Shown here piece after piece: positions 7,292 through 16,848 of a stretch of DNA of 64,000 nucleotides. The position numbers and the translations under genes were made by a program. Location: positions 124,001 to 188,000 of the forward strand of contig PHBW01000002.1 of the NCBI GenBank assembly GCA_002840715.1, in the 5' to 3' direction. Under the pieces are notes generated by a model, which did not search any database, was not told the DNA's origin, and saw nothing but the letters and a program-made list of their open reading frames with translations. The first letter of the stretch is position 1; each line of letters starts with the position of its first letter. The DNA comes from Chloroflexi bacterium HGW-Chloroflexi-4. GTDB taxonomy: Bacteria > Chloroflexota > Anaerolineae > Anaerolineales > Anaerolineaceae.

Positions 7292-10075
7292 TTATCTTCC
7301 CATTGCCTCGCGATGATATCTCTTTTTTGATTTTTTCATTTGCTTATTGACCGCGTAACCGCCAGCCAGCAAGGCCGGCAGGGCTGCAGCGCCGCAAATC
7401 AAAGTGCCTGGCTGAACCTTGCTTTTCAATTCAATACCCACCTCATAAAATGTATCGGTGCCGTGAATTCGGCGGTCAATGCGTTCCAATTTGATAAAAT
7501 ACGTCCCGTCAATAGGAACCGTCCAATCTAGTGAAGCCGATGCATCCGAACTTAACGGGCGAGCTTCGCCAATAAAAGTTGAACCATCAGTATCATAAAG
7601 TGTCAGCAGCGCCGCAGATCCCAGATTTGTTGCAGAAGTGGTAAACCTGAGTTGGTCTCCGGTTACACCGGCAAAACTGATCCAATCCATATTATCCGTT
7701 TGGCTGCCGTCTCCACGTGTGACCGGAGAACACCAGTTATGCGAAACGGGTGTGCCAACTTCAATTGATGTAGCACCCGAAATATCATCATCACCCGGGT
7801 CTGCTCCTTCGTAAGCATCCACGATGCAAGAGCCCACAAATAAGGTACTGGTTTCAGGCACACTGATATATTCTTCAGCATTGCCCACAATATCCACAGC
7901 ACGCATGCGGAACTGAACAGTCTGGCCAGGTGACCCCCAATAAACCAATTGACGTACGCTTCCATCGGGTTTGTCACCAATTTCTGACCACTCACCACCC
8001 GGTTCGCTGATCTGGAATTCAAAGTGATCAATCCCATCTGCTCCCTGGTCAACTTCCCAGGTGAGCAAAACTGCACTCGAGTTTGTAATTTGGGGCAATG
8101 TATTCATATGGCTGAGAGGCAAGACCGACCCATTAACCACTTCAAATTCCTGAATTATGCTCGTCGTCCCTGCCAGATTGCGGGCTTCAACCGTCCAGAT
8201 GTATTCTCCAGCTGGCAGCAGCCCGATTGGCCAGGATGTTCCCTCCTGCCATTCAAGTAAGGCGGAATATCCACCTGGTCCGGTGAGTGTGCTGCGTGTT
8301 TGTTCACCGCCAGCAGCGGACCATTCCAGATTTAGATTCAAGGTGGTTGTTATTAGGTCAGGCAATGTCAAAGCAGGCGGCTCAGGCGGATTGATACGTG
8401 GCAGCACTTTCATCGAGGCTGCGTTATACGCTCCGATCAAATTATCTGCCAGATTCGAATCGCCATCCTGCAATAATTCATATGTGCCGCTAAAATCAAC
8501 CTCTGGATATAAAAGAGTTGAAACACCACCCCCAACCTGGATAGAACGGGTGTTATCAAGGAATGAGGGGGTAAGCGCGCCAAGATTTGTGTAATCAGCA
8601 ATATCAAACACCTGACATGTTCCTTGGTATTCTGCTTCAGTGTAAAGCGCGACCTGATTTACCCCGGGGGTGCAAACCGGCGGTAGAGCCGGACAAGTAT
8701 AAGACTTGGTTAACTCTGTCAATCCCTGGTTGTCTTTTGAGGCTTTGCCTGCTTTATCTGTAACAACGATCGACAGAAAGAATTTGCCGTCTGGAATGTT
8801 TGCATCACAAAGATTGATTTCCTGCGTAAAAGGTGTTGAAGTGATCAGGCTGCCAATAGGATTCCAGGCTTTGCCAGTGTTGATCATTAATTGTCCGCTG
8901 GCCACTGCAGTATCATCGTGCATCCAGCCGCCAACATTAAGCGTCGGTGAAGTGATCGTTGCATAAGGGAGCGGACTGGTAATCGCACCTGTGGGGGGCG
9001 CCACATCACCATTTTGTGAAACATATTTATTGCCAGAATTACATTCAGAACCATAGTCGGGATAGGCACTAGCTTCGGAGCACGTGCGAGGACGTCCGCC
9101 ATTGACACCCACCTCATCGAATACAATATCCACCGAATTGCCCCAAACTGAGTTTGGCGTGGTATGCACATGAAAATGCAGATGGTGACCAGAGCTGTAG
9201 CCGGTGTCATCAACCTTGCCAATAAACTGACCCTGCATCACTTCTGCGCCAACCACTCTCAATGCCGCGGGGATGGTTCCCTGGGCTAGATGATAATAGA
9301 CCTGATAAGTAGTTGGGGATGTGCTGGGGTCTGCAAGCACAATATAGTTGGTATTGGTTGTGTTTCCGTTGGCGTAGCCATCTTCAAAATATCTTACATA
9401 TCCATGTTTGGCAGCCTTGATATCAAACATGGTGCCATTGGCGAAATCGAAAGCATATAAGCAGGATGATGGGCAGGATTTATAAGTAAAAACATGACCG
9501 ATGCTGCCGGTGAGGGTTACTGACACTCCTTTTGTCCAGGGCAGTCTGTAACCAGTATAAACCACACCTTCTTTAGATTGCTGTTGAGGTGCCGGCAAGT
9601 AGAGTTTTTTGTTTTCTGCTGACATCATGGATTCTGGGACAGCGAGCAACTCTTCAGCGAATATTGAGTCAGCTTGAAAAGTAACCCTCCAGGGTTGTGA
9701 ACCGTCGCCAGTGGCATGGGCAATAACCAGACCAGGCTCACTATTTTGTACTTCCCCTGTGTGTTTATCCACCATGCTTAACCAAACCAATGCTAGTGAC
9801 TTATCTTTCGAGAAATCCACATGGTCGATCGTAACCCGATAAATGATAAAAGCGAGCACATCCTCACGGCCTGAGGCAGCATTTTGAATGGCGGTGTTTA
9901 ACTCAATTTCACGCGGGTCAGTAAGCGCTTTGGGTTGAGGAAGTTTGGGTTCTTCAATTCCACCTGGCTTGACGCCTCCTTCATCTGGAGACACCTGGCA
10001 TCCGATTAATGTGCCGATCAACAATAAACTGACCAACAACATGATAATTATTCTGAACCACTTTATTGTATGCAT
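7292..10075 (-). CDS. Large M23-peptidase lipoprotein with crystallin-like and PPC domains
   Basis: Cell-surface protein of 927 residues. The ATG at 10075 is preferred because GAGGTG lies 6 bases before it; the longer frame starts at a GTG at 10093. A signal peptide ends in the lipobox LIGC. The M23 (LytM-like) domain at about 175-330 has HVFTYK, CLYAFDF and HHLHFHVH, giving the His and Asp zinc ligands of cell-wall endopeptidases. An Ig-like segment, a beta/gamma-crystallin-like segment (ALYTEAEYQGTCQVF), Ig/FN3-like regions, and a bacterial pre-peptidase-like domain (DNMDWISFAG, then GTYFIKLERI) follow. The end is hydrophobic then basic (ALPALLAGGYAVNKQMKKSKKR), which could be a second anchor. 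Substrate unknown; a peptidoglycan or surface-protein role is inferred. Confidence 0.85.
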   Translation of the reverse strand: MHTIKWFRIIIMLLVSLLLIGTLIGCQVSPDEGGVKPGGIEEPKLPQPKALTDPREIELNTAIQNAASGREDVLAFIIYRVTIDHVDFSKDKSLALVWLSMVDKHTGEVQNSEPGLVIAHATGDGSQPWRVTFQADSIFAEELLAVPESMMSAENKKLYLPAPQQQSKEGVVYTGYRLPWTKGVSVTLTGSIGHVFTYKSCPSSCLYAFDFANGTMFDIKAAKHGYVRYFEDGYANGNTTNTNYIVLADPSTSPTTYQVYYHLAQGTIPAALRVVGAEVMQGQFIGKVDDTGYSSGHHLHFHVHTTPNSVWGNSVDIVFDEVGVNGGRPRTCSEASAYPDYGSECNSGNKYVSQNGDVAPPTGAITSPLPYATITSPTLNVGGWMHDDTAVASGQLMINTGKAWNPIGSLITSTPFTQEINLCDANIPDGKFFLSIVVTDKAGKASKDNQGLTELTKSYTCPALPPVCTPGVNQVALYTEAEYQGTCQVFDIADYTNLGALTPSFLDNTRSIQVGGGVSTLLYPEVDFSGTYELLQDGDSNLADNLIGAYNAASMKVLPRINPPEPPALTLPDLITTTLNLNLEWSAAGGEQTRSTLTGPGGYSALLEWQEGTSWPIGLLPAGEYIWTVEARNLAGTTSIIQEFEVVNGSVLPLSHMNTLPQITNSSAVLLTWEVDQGADGIDHFEFQISEPGGEWSEIGDKPDGSVRQLVYWGSPGQTVQFRMRAVDIVGNAEEYISVPETSTLFVGSCIVDAYEGADPGDDDISGATSIEVGTPVSHNWCSPVTRGDGSQTDNMDWISFAGVTGDQLRFTTSATNLGSAALLTLYDTDGSTFIGEARPLSSDASASLDWTVPIDGTYFIKLERIDRRIHGTDTFYEVGIELKSKVQPGTLICGAAALPALLAGGYAVNKQMKKSKKRYHREAMGR

Positions 10076-10095
10076 AACGAACACCTCTACCACAA

Positions 10096-10124
10096 AAAAT
10101 ATTACGCTCTGTGATAGGGTGCAA
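10096..10124 (-). promoter_or_regulatory. Promoter of the M23 lipoprotein gene
   Basis: Minus-strand -35 TTGCAC (10124-10119) and -10 TATTTT (10101-10096) are separated by 17 bp. The start site would fall near 10089, 14 bases before the preferred ATG, leaving room for the GAGGTG site. This also argues against the upstream GTG. Confidence 0.55.
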
Positions 10125-10159
10125 GTTCTGCGCCATCGTTTTTCAAATTTCGAGATTGT

Positions 10160-11476
10160 TTAGTTGTTGGCTGTCGTCACCCTTTGTTGAAGGGTAAAAT
10201 AGAAACACGCACCTTTTTCCGGTTCTGCCTCTACCCAAACACGTCCGCCGTGATGTTCCACTGCCCGGCGAACAATCGAAAGACCGATTCCCATCCCTTC
10301 ATAAGCTCCATTTGTATGAGCACGAGTAAAAGGTTCAAAAATCAGTTCGGCTGATGCCTGGTCAAAACCCAACCCGTTGTCTCTGACGAAATAGATAATC
10401 TCTCCTTCATCATTTTCTAAACTACCCACCTCGATATGCGGATTGGCAGTCTTTTTGGTATATTTCCAGGCGTTTTGAAGTAGATTTTGAACGATCAACC
10501 TGGTAACGCCTTTGTCGGCAATCAGTGTCATCTCAGGATTGACAGTAAATTCCAGCTCCCGTTCTGGATCTTGGAGTTTTAATGTGTTCATGGTTTCGTG
10601 AACAATTTCAGTGAAATTAACCCGCTCATATTCCAATGGCTGACGGTTGATACCTGTAAGCACCAACATATCATCCAGCATTTCATTCATGGTCAAACCA
10701 GCTTGATGAATTTGATCAACAAACTTATTCCCATCAGAATCCAGTTGTTTGTGATACTCTTTTGCCAAAATATCTGAATATCCTATGATTGCCCGGATGG
10801 GTGCTTTCAGATCATGAGAAGCTGTATACCCAAAAGATTCAAAATCATCCCTCTCCTGCATGGCCGTATCCAGTTCATCCAGGGTTTTTTGGTGTTCTGT
10901 GAGGTCAATTACCGACACAAGTGTAGAATCCAACCCGACTGAGCGTAAAGGATGAGAAATCACTTTTACAAAAAGGCTTTCGCCGTCTTTTTTAAGATGC
11001 TCCCAGGGACCTGATTGTCTTAGCTCATCCTTATAATCTGAAATAATTTTCAACATAGCAGGGATATCTTCTTCGCGCCGCAAGTCAGTAATTCTTAACT
11101 TCCGAAACTCATCCGATGAATATCCATATACTTTGCAAGCTGCCTGATTAACCGCCATAATCGCAAACGAGTTATTATCGTAAATCCACATTGCCTGCGG
11201 ATTATCTTCGAACAATAGATTAAAGCTTCTCTGAACTGCTGCAATCTCGTTCATCAGAAGATCTTTGTGTGTTTCATCTTTTCGCAACAGTAAAAAAATT
11301 AAGGTGGTCGCAAGGGTAACATAAATGAGCCCTTTGACCATTGAATACAACCCAGCGCGTTCGAGAGTGGGAGCCATGGCGAATGCCAGTTTATCTGAAA
11401 ACAATATCCAGAGGACGGAAAAAATTCCGAAGATCAAAGGAACTCTAAAAGACCGGCTAAACCTTAAATCCTTCAT
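10160..11476 (-). CDS. Membrane PAS-domain sensor histidine kinase
   Basis: Two-component sensor of 438 residues, counted from the ATG at 11476, which has AAGGA 8 bases before it; the maximal frame starts at a TTG 18 bases earlier. Two membrane helices (about 12-34 and 46-64) enclose only a short loop, so the signal is probably sensed inside the membrane or cytoplasm. A PAS domain follows (about 85-195, with a VIDLTE end). HisKA has the phospho-acceptor in ASHDLKAP (His 221). The N box (LLQNAWKYTKK), G1 (DNGLGF) and G2 (GMGIGLSIV) are intact. The sequence resembles phytochrome-like or NtrB-like PAS kinases. No response regulator lies next to it, so it is an orphan here. Confidence 0.92.
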   Translation of the reverse strand: MKDLRFSRSFRVPLIFGIFSVLWILFSDKLAFAMAPTLERAGLYSMVKGLIYVTLATTLIFLLLRKDETHKDLLMNEIAAVQRSFNLLFEDNPQAMWIYDNNSFAIMAVNQAACKVYGYSSDEFRKLRITDLRREEDIPAMLKIISDYKDELRQSGPWEHLKKDGESLFVKVISHPLRSVGLDSTLVSVIDLTEHQKTLDELDTAMQERDDFESFGYTASHDLKAPIRAIIGYSDILAKEYHKQLDSDGNKFVDQIHQAGLTMNEMLDDMLVLTGINRQPLEYERVNFTEIVHETMNTLKLQDPERELEFTVNPEMTLIADKGVTRLIVQNLLQNAWKYTKKTANPHIEVGSLENDEGEIIYFVRDNGLGFDQASAELIFEPFTRAHTNGAYEGMGIGLSIVRRAVEHHGGRVWVEAEPEKGACFYFTLQQRVTTANN

Positions 11477-11539
11477 CCCCGTTGTCCTTTCCAACTAAAG
11501 AAACAGAAATTACTCTACTAATAATAGTGCAAAGATTCA

Positions 11540-11567
11540 AAAACAGAGTCTTCAAAGACTCTGTTTT
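11540..11567 (-). terminator. Hairpin after the zinc-ribbon/LamG-like gene
   Basis: AAAACAGAGTCT and its exact complement form a 12-bp stem with a 4-base loop, ending in TTTT on both strands. It lies 11 bases past the stop of the 11578 gene on the minus strand and upstream of the kinase gene. Confidence 0.75.
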
Positions 11568-11577
11568 CAATTACAAC

Positions 11578-13095
11578 CTAGGGTTGAAAAACTACAAAAT
11601 TATCAAACAATATCTGTGTTCCTTTTTCTTGAAAAGTTCCAGCGAGCAAGCCTACATCTCCGACTGTGAGATCTTGATCTTCAACAGCATCGACATAGTC
11701 TCCATTAATATAAAGCGTCAACCGTGTTCCTACACAATCAAAGCGAATATGGTTGATAGCCGAACCGGCAAATATGGTATCGGTCACTTGCATGCCATTC
11801 TCTGGTATAAAAGTCTGTTCACCTTCAACAACTTTTCCAATGCCAAAATATCCATCGCTTGAAATGACCGCAAAGTAATAGTTATTTGCATCCGTGTAGC
11901 GGCATTGCAAACCAAAACGATTGCCTTCAGGGCCATCCTGTCTGACCGTATCCACCTCAAGCCTGGTGTCAGTGAAACTCTTATTTGGATTTGACCACAA
12001 GTCAAAATTGACGCTGTTTACAGTGATTTGATATTGGCCTTCAAAATAAGTGGTCTCACCTTCTATGCCAGAGTTTTCAAGCCAGCCATTTTCTTTACCA
12101 GAAAAATCATCATAAAATAATACCTGTTGATTTGTCATACCTGATTGAAATGCAGAGAGAAGTGAGGTCACAGCCATTTTAAAATGAGTTGGCGCTCCTG
12201 AAATCAATGCAGAAGAATCCAGGTATTGGGTGCTGTTGCCTAGCAAATTGCCATTTTCGTCATATACCTTGGCTTGCAATTCAACAAGGCTGAATGCTGC
12301 ATTACCGGGGTTGTAAATAGTGCCTTGAACTTGAACCAATTCACCAGGAATTGAACTGGTGGCTTGCCCAGTCAAATATTGAGACAAGTTGTAAAGATTG
12401 GCTCTCGATGAATTAGTCGTAAAGAACCAATAGAGAAAAAGACTCATTAAGGTGATAAGAAAAGCCAGCAAAACACCCGCAATAACCTTAAATCCGCTTC
12501 TGGCATCTGGATCGCTCAATTCAATAACACACCAGACTGGCAGGAGCAAAAAGAAGGTTAGAATTTTTACCCAGGTGCGCCGATACCATTTTTTCTTGCG
12601 GGGTTTGTTTAAAAAGACTTCGTCTTCCGCTTCTGGCTCAAAAGCAATTAACTGCCGGCCGCATGCCTGGCAAACTTTAGCCGCTACGTCCACCAGCTCA
12701 CCACAATAAGGGCAAGTTTTTAAGTCCGAGGTTCCTGCAGGCTCATCCATATATTCCGTCATTTCAGAAAATGGGTCAATGCGAAAAATATCCGGCATAA
12801 CAGGCTTTTCTGAGTACTCTTGTTCTTTTGTTCCTACATTGAAAGAGGGTGATTCTTGCTTGTTTTTTAATGTCACCAAGGCTTTTCTGATCATGCTGGA
12901 ATCGGGATTATGCATTAAACACGCTTCCATGAGCTTGATCTTTTCTGCGTCATTCTCGCGTGTTTCTATCTCCCATACCCATGCCTGGATATTTTGAGGT
13001 TCAGAAACAATGATCGGTTCAAGGATAATCCTCGCTTCGATCTTTTTTCCGGCTTTGATTAGACTAACCGCTCTTTTTAGATCTTCCGCCGACAT
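11578..13095 (-). CDS. Zinc-ribbon membrane protein with FxLYD and LamG-like domains
   Basis: Hypothetical protein of 505 residues with a clear domain order. Residues 1-85 are helical and TPR-like (AGKKIEARIILEPII, LMEACLMHNPD). A zinc ribbon follows (CPYCGELVDVAAKVCQACG, about 128-146). Two membrane helices (about 173-195 and 203-228) come next. Outside is an FxLYD-type beta domain (about 250-320, VQGTIYNPGNAAFSLVELQAKVYD). Last is a concanavalin-like/DUF1080-like domain (about 330-505, FYDDFSGKENGWL to ILFDNFVVF) of the kind that binds sugars. The layout suggests a surface protein anchored from the cytoplasm. Function unknown; I know of similar architectures in Chloroflexota only in general terms. 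Confidence 0.75.
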   Translation of the reverse strand: MSAEDLKRAVSLIKAGKKIEARIILEPIIVSEPQNIQAWVWEIETRENDAEKIKLMEACLMHNPDSSMIRKALVTLKNKQESPSFNVGTKEQEYSEKPVMPDIFRIDPFSEMTEYMDEPAGTSDLKTCPYCGELVDVAAKVCQACGRQLIAFEPEAEDEVFLNKPRKKKWYRRTWVKILTFFLLLPVWCVIELSDPDARSGFKVIAGVLLAFLITLMSLFLYWFFTTNSSRANLYNLSQYLTGQATSSIPGELVQVQGTIYNPGNAAFSLVELQAKVYDENGNLLGNSTQYLDSSALISGAPTHFKMAVTSLLSAFQSGMTNQQVLFYDDFSGKENGWLENSGIEGETTYFEGQYQITVNSVNFDLWSNPNKSFTDTRLEVDTVRQDGPEGNRFGLQCRYTDANNYYFAVISSDGYFGIGKVVEGEQTFIPENGMQVTDTIFAGSAINHIRFDCVGTRLTLYINGDYVDAVEDQDLTVGDVGLLAGTFQEKGTQILFDNFVVFQP

Positions 13096-13163
13096 GTGCC
13101 TACTACTCCATCATAAGGATAATTGTCATCATGATTTGATATTACATGAATCAGATATTGATG

Positions 13164-14999
13164 TCAAATTTGCATAATATCGGTTTCAACGGTTTTTAAG
13201 TTTTGCATTTGTTCCACGTAATCCAGGCTTTGGTGTCTGAAATAGGTGTTATAGAGGTTTGCGTAATTTCCACCTTTTTCAAGCAGAGAATTATGACTCC
13301 CTTCTTCAATGATCGTACCGCTTTCAACCACTATTATGCGGTCTGCGGATTTTACGGTGGATAATCTATGAGCAATCAAAATACTGGTTGTTTTTTCCAA
13401 GATCAAGGTTAGAGCTTGTTGAATCTGCCACTCTGTGAAAGGATCAATGCTCGCAGTGGCCTCATCAAGAATGAAAATCGCTGGTTCCTGCATAAGTACC
13501 CTAATTAATGAGACCAATTGTCTTTGTCCCATTGAAAGCCTTGAACCACGTTCCCCCACTTCGGTTGCTAAGCCATTTGGCAGAGTATCCAGCCATTCAC
13601 CATCACCGATCTTTTTGGCAATGGTCACGATTTCTAAATCTGTAACTTCAGGTTTGGCGTAGCGAATATTCTCAGCGACAGTACCTGAGAACAAAAAGGG
13701 CACTTGTGAAACCACACCAAGATGGCGGCGATAGTCATAAAGATCAAAACTGCGGATATTATGGCCGTCAATCAGAAGGCGGCCTTCTTGAAACTCATAG
13801 AAACGGGCAATCAGCTTGGCAATTGAGGTTTTACCGGCTCCAGTATGCCCCACTATAGCCAGATTCTCGCCCGCTTTAATTGAGAGATTGAGTTTATCAA
13901 CAATTTGTTCGCTTTCTTTATAATGAAAACTGACATTTTCAAATACGATCTCGCCCTTCAAAGGGGGCACAGCTTGAGAATCAGTCTGCACCACGGCAAT
14001 AGGTGTGTCAATTAAGGCAAACACGCGTTCAGAAGCCGAAAGCCCATTTTGGATGGACGTCCAGAATGAAGTAATGTTCATCACCGGATACATGAAGCGA
14101 TCAAGACTGAGTATAAAGAGATACCAGGCGCCTACCGAAACGATGCCTGCGATGGCGCTGTGGGCTCCTGCAAAAACCATTACACCGGTGGCGATGCCTG
14201 ATAATGCATTCAAAGTTGGAAAAACCACTGAAAGCGCCAATCCGCGTCTGACATTTACTCGATATGAGGTGTCATTGGCTTCAGTAAATTCTGAATAGAT
14301 GCTGGCTTCTTGCCTGAAGTTTTTGGCAACAGCAATGCCGCTTATCGTTTCCTTGATTGTGGAATTGACGTTTGCCATGGCGCGCATGCCCTGACGGGTG
14401 GCTTTGCGGGCAATAGTACGATACAAAATAGCAAAGACGGTCACAATAGGGATGATACCCAATAAGTAAAGAGATAAATGCCATTCGATGACAAAAAGCA
14501 CTACCGCCAAAATCAATGCTTCCACCACTTGACTGGCCACATCAGTCACGAGGGTGATCAATTCACCAAAATCACGGGTATCTGAGGTGATGCGCGATAC
14601 GATCTTCCCTGATGAAAATTCATCATAAAATGAAAGGTCGTGTTCAACTGATGCAGAATATGCATCAATAGCCAACGTAGCTACCACTTCGGCGATTGTT
14701 ACCGCCATCAAGCGGCGCAGCCCCCAGTTGAAAAACCAAATTGAGAGACCAATCAACAGCACAGCCGCACCCACACCGATCATGCTCCACAATTGGGGGA
14801 CTCCTTTTAATAGGTCCACTCCGCGTGAAACGATGATTGGCAAAAGCGACCCTGCACCTGCGATGGCCAGAGTTAACAAAGACACCAGCAGCAGACGCTT
14901 CCACTGCGGTTTGAAATAACCCACAATACGACGAGCCAGATCTTTATCGTCGTAAGAACGGTCATATTTTTCTGCACCAAGACTGTCAAAAAAGCCCAT
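13164..14999 (-). CDS. ABC exporter subunit B (membrane plus ATPase)
   Basis: Half-transporter of 611 residues: six membrane helices (about 35-325) and a nucleotide-binding domain (348-590). Walker A is GHTGAGKT (384-391). Walker B is FILDE with the catalytic Glu at 513. The signature is LSMGQ (488-492) instead of LSGGQ. The partner encoded upstream shows the reverse pattern, as in heterodimeric exporters such as TM287/288 or BmrCD, where one of the two ATP sites is inactive. Role: export of drugs, lipids or peptides. It is the second gene of the pair; GAAGG precedes the ATG. Confidence 0.93.
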   Translation of the reverse strand: MGFFDSLGAEKYDRSYDDKDLARRIVGYFKPQWKRLLLVSLLTLAIAGAGSLLPIIVSRGVDLLKGVPQLWSMIGVGAAVLLIGLSIWFFNWGLRRLMAVTIAEVVATLAIDAYSASVEHDLSFYDEFSSGKIVSRITSDTRDFGELITLVTDVASQVVEALILAVVLFVIEWHLSLYLLGIIPIVTVFAILYRTIARKATRQGMRAMANVNSTIKETISGIAVAKNFRQEASIYSEFTEANDTSYRVNVRRGLALSVVFPTLNALSGIATGVMVFAGAHSAIAGIVSVGAWYLFILSLDRFMYPVMNITSFWTSIQNGLSASERVFALIDTPIAVVQTDSQAVPPLKGEIVFENVSFHYKESEQIVDKLNLSIKAGENLAIVGHTGAGKTSIAKLIARFYEFQEGRLLIDGHNIRSFDLYDYRRHLGVVSQVPFLFSGTVAENIRYAKPEVTDLEIVTIAKKIGDGEWLDTLPNGLATEVGERGSRLSMGQRQLVSLIRVLMQEPAIFILDEATASIDPFTEWQIQQALTLILEKTTSILIAHRLSTVKSADRIIVVESGTIIEEGSHNSLLEKGGNYANLYNTYFRHQSLDYVEQMQNLKTVETDIMQI

Positions 15000-15015
15000 G
15001 AAACCTTCGATATCC

Positions 15016-15089
15016 GAGCATCGAGAAACGAGAATAGTAAAAACTTATGTTTTTTTCAGCTCTCTATTTTCTTCTCTCAACTCTCATAA
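15016..15089. repeat. Inverted pair of degenerate GAGAAnn heptad arrays
   Basis: Between the two exporter genes, 15016-15036 reads as three heptads (GAGCATC GAGAAAC GAGAATA). About 25 bases on, 15059-15085 reads as the same type on the other strand (GAGAGTT GAGAGAA GAAAATA GAGAGCT). The two halves could fold back imperfectly on each other. Similar arrays occur at 27306, 27557 and 29864. Confidence 0.55.
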
Positions 15090-15090
15090 T

Positions 15091-16848
15091 CTAATCACTA
15101 AATATCTTCCGATATGCCTCACTGGTGCGCATCAGTTCATCGTGCGTACCGGCAGCGGTCAATGCGCCGCCCTTTACAACCAAAATCAGGTCCGCCCAGC
15201 GGATCTGAGACAGACGGTGGGTAATAATGAAAGTAGTGCGGCCTTTTGCCGCGGAATAAATAGCCCGCTGAATTTTATCTTCGGTAGCTGAATCAATGGC
15301 ACTCGTGGAATCATCCAACATCAAGATACGCGGATCTGTAAGGAAGGCTCTGGCCAAAGCCAAACGCTGACGCTGACCGCCTGAAAGTGTGACCCCGCGT
15401 TCTCCAATGATGGTCTGATAACCATCAGCGAACGTACCTATAAATTCATCCGCCTGGGCAGCCTTGGCTGCTTTTTCAATCTCCTGCTGAGTGGCACCAG
15501 GTTTGCCAAAAGCTATGTTTTCTGCAATCGTCCGAGAGAACAGAAAAATATCCTGCTCAATGATCGATATATTGCGGCGTAAGTTTTCAAGGTTCCAATC
15601 CCGCACATCCACGCCGTCAACCAGCACCTGCCCTTCACTCACATCATAGGTCCGGTTGATCAATCGCGCCAGCGAAGTCTTGCCTGAACCTGTTTGGCCC
15701 ACAATGGCTACCGTTTGACCTGGTTTTACTTTAAAACTGACATGGTCGAGCACTGCATCGCCACCTTCGTAACGGAAAGTGACTTCTCGAAATTCAACTT
15801 CTCCGTGCATAGGCTGAGCATAACCTTCAGTATTTTGATCCAGATTATCTTCGCGATTCATAACTTCAAGAATCCGTTTTGCACCAGCCAACCCCAGTGA
15901 AATTTTAGAATAAGCCCATAAAGAAGCGAAAGTCGGAAAATCCAGCATCAGCAGCAAGCCGAAATAACCAATCACATCACCTAAATCAATTCGGCCTACA
16001 CGGAAGAGCAGCAGCGCATGCAGCAGCCCGGCAGCCAGAGCAACGCCGTAAAGCAGCAGCGGCAAAAAACGGGCTTCCTTCCTGCCCTGCTCAACTGATG
16101 CATCTTTATACCTTTTAACATTTTGTTTGAATAATGCAATTTCAGCCAATTCACGAGCTGAACCCTTGACCGTCTCCACTCCATCCAGCGATTCTGCCAG
16201 CCGAATGTTTAGAGCGCCAAAGGATTCACGCACTTCTTCAGTAATGGGGGCTAACCCCCGCATGTATATACGCAACGCGAAAAAGTATAGAATAATAAAA
16301 GCAATGGGCACGATCATCAGTTGCATGTCATATCTAGGTGCTGCAGCAACTGGAAAGATCAAAAAGGTTAACGATCCTACGACCATATTTAATCCAGGGC
16401 TGAAGAGGAAATTTACCTCGCGCACATCGTTGGTGGCACGGGCCATGGTATCACCCACTGGATGCAGGTTGTGAAAAGTCATGCTTTTGCCCAGGAGGCT
16501 GGTATACAACTCACGCCGCACTGCACGTTCTACACGCTGAGCGATGAATTCAAACCCGAAATTCCGAGAGAATTGAAGAACCCCACGGCCCACCGAACAG
16601 GCAAGGATTACAGTCAGGATGGTTATCAAAACCTTGTTATCAAATGCTGCGGCAGAAACCACATTAAAGGCCTCTCCCACTTTCACCTGAATAATTGCCA
16701 ATAAACCAGCGTTGCCAAGCGCTCCTGCCAGGGCAACCAGTACAATCGGCCATTGATGAATGGCATGTGACAATATCCAACGCGTAGGTGAACTGCGGTT
16801 GATTCTATACTGCTGTGGTAGTGCAAATTCTGCAATTGTGTCTGTCAT
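15091..16848 (-). CDS. ABC exporter subunit A (membrane plus degenerate ATPase)
   Basis: Half-transporter of 585 residues, first gene of the exporter pair. Six membrane helices (about 28-325) are followed by a nucleotide-binding domain with Walker A GQTGSGKT (384-391), a normal signature LSGGQ (488-492), and Walker B LMLDDSTSAID, where Asp 513 replaces the catalytic Glu. The DDSTSA motif is a known mark of the degenerate half in heterodimeric exporters. Combined with the LSMGQ of the partner, all the changes fall in one composite ATP site and leave the other intact. No clear ribosome binding site is seen before the ATG. The gene is divergent from the BMP operon. Confidence 0.93.
   Translation of the reverse strand: MTDTIAEFALPQQYRINRSSPTRWILSHAIHQWPIVLVALAGALGNAGLLAIIQVKVGEAFNVVSAAAFDNKVLITILTVILACSVGRGVLQFSRNFGFEFIAQRVERAVRRELYTSLLGKSMTFHNLHPVGDTMARATNDVREVNFLFSPGLNMVVGSLTFLIFPVAAAPRYDMQLMIVPIAFIILYFFALRIYMRGLAPITEEVRESFGALNIRLAESLDGVETVKGSARELAEIALFKQNVKRYKDASVEQGRKEARFLPLLLYGVALAAGLLHALLLFRVGRIDLGDVIGYFGLLLMLDFPTFASLWAYSKISLGLAGAKRILEVMNREDNLDQNTEGYAQPMHGEVEFREVTFRYEGGDAVLDHVSFKVKPGQTVAIVGQTGSGKTSLARLINRTYDVSEGQVLVDGVDVRDWNLENLRRNISIIEQDIFLFSRTIAENIAFGKPGATQQEIEKAAKAAQADEFIGTFADGYQTIIGERGVTLSGGQRQRLALARAFLTDPRILMLDDSTSAIDSATEDKIQRAIYSAAKGRTTFIITHRLSQIRWADLILVVKGGALTAAGTHDELMRTSEAYRKIFSD

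Noticed and set aside
8157-8594. 145-codon plus-strand frame inside the M23 lipoprotein gene
   Set aside because: Fully inside a minus-strand gene with strong domain evidence; Ser/Pro/Val-rich as expected for an antisense frame.
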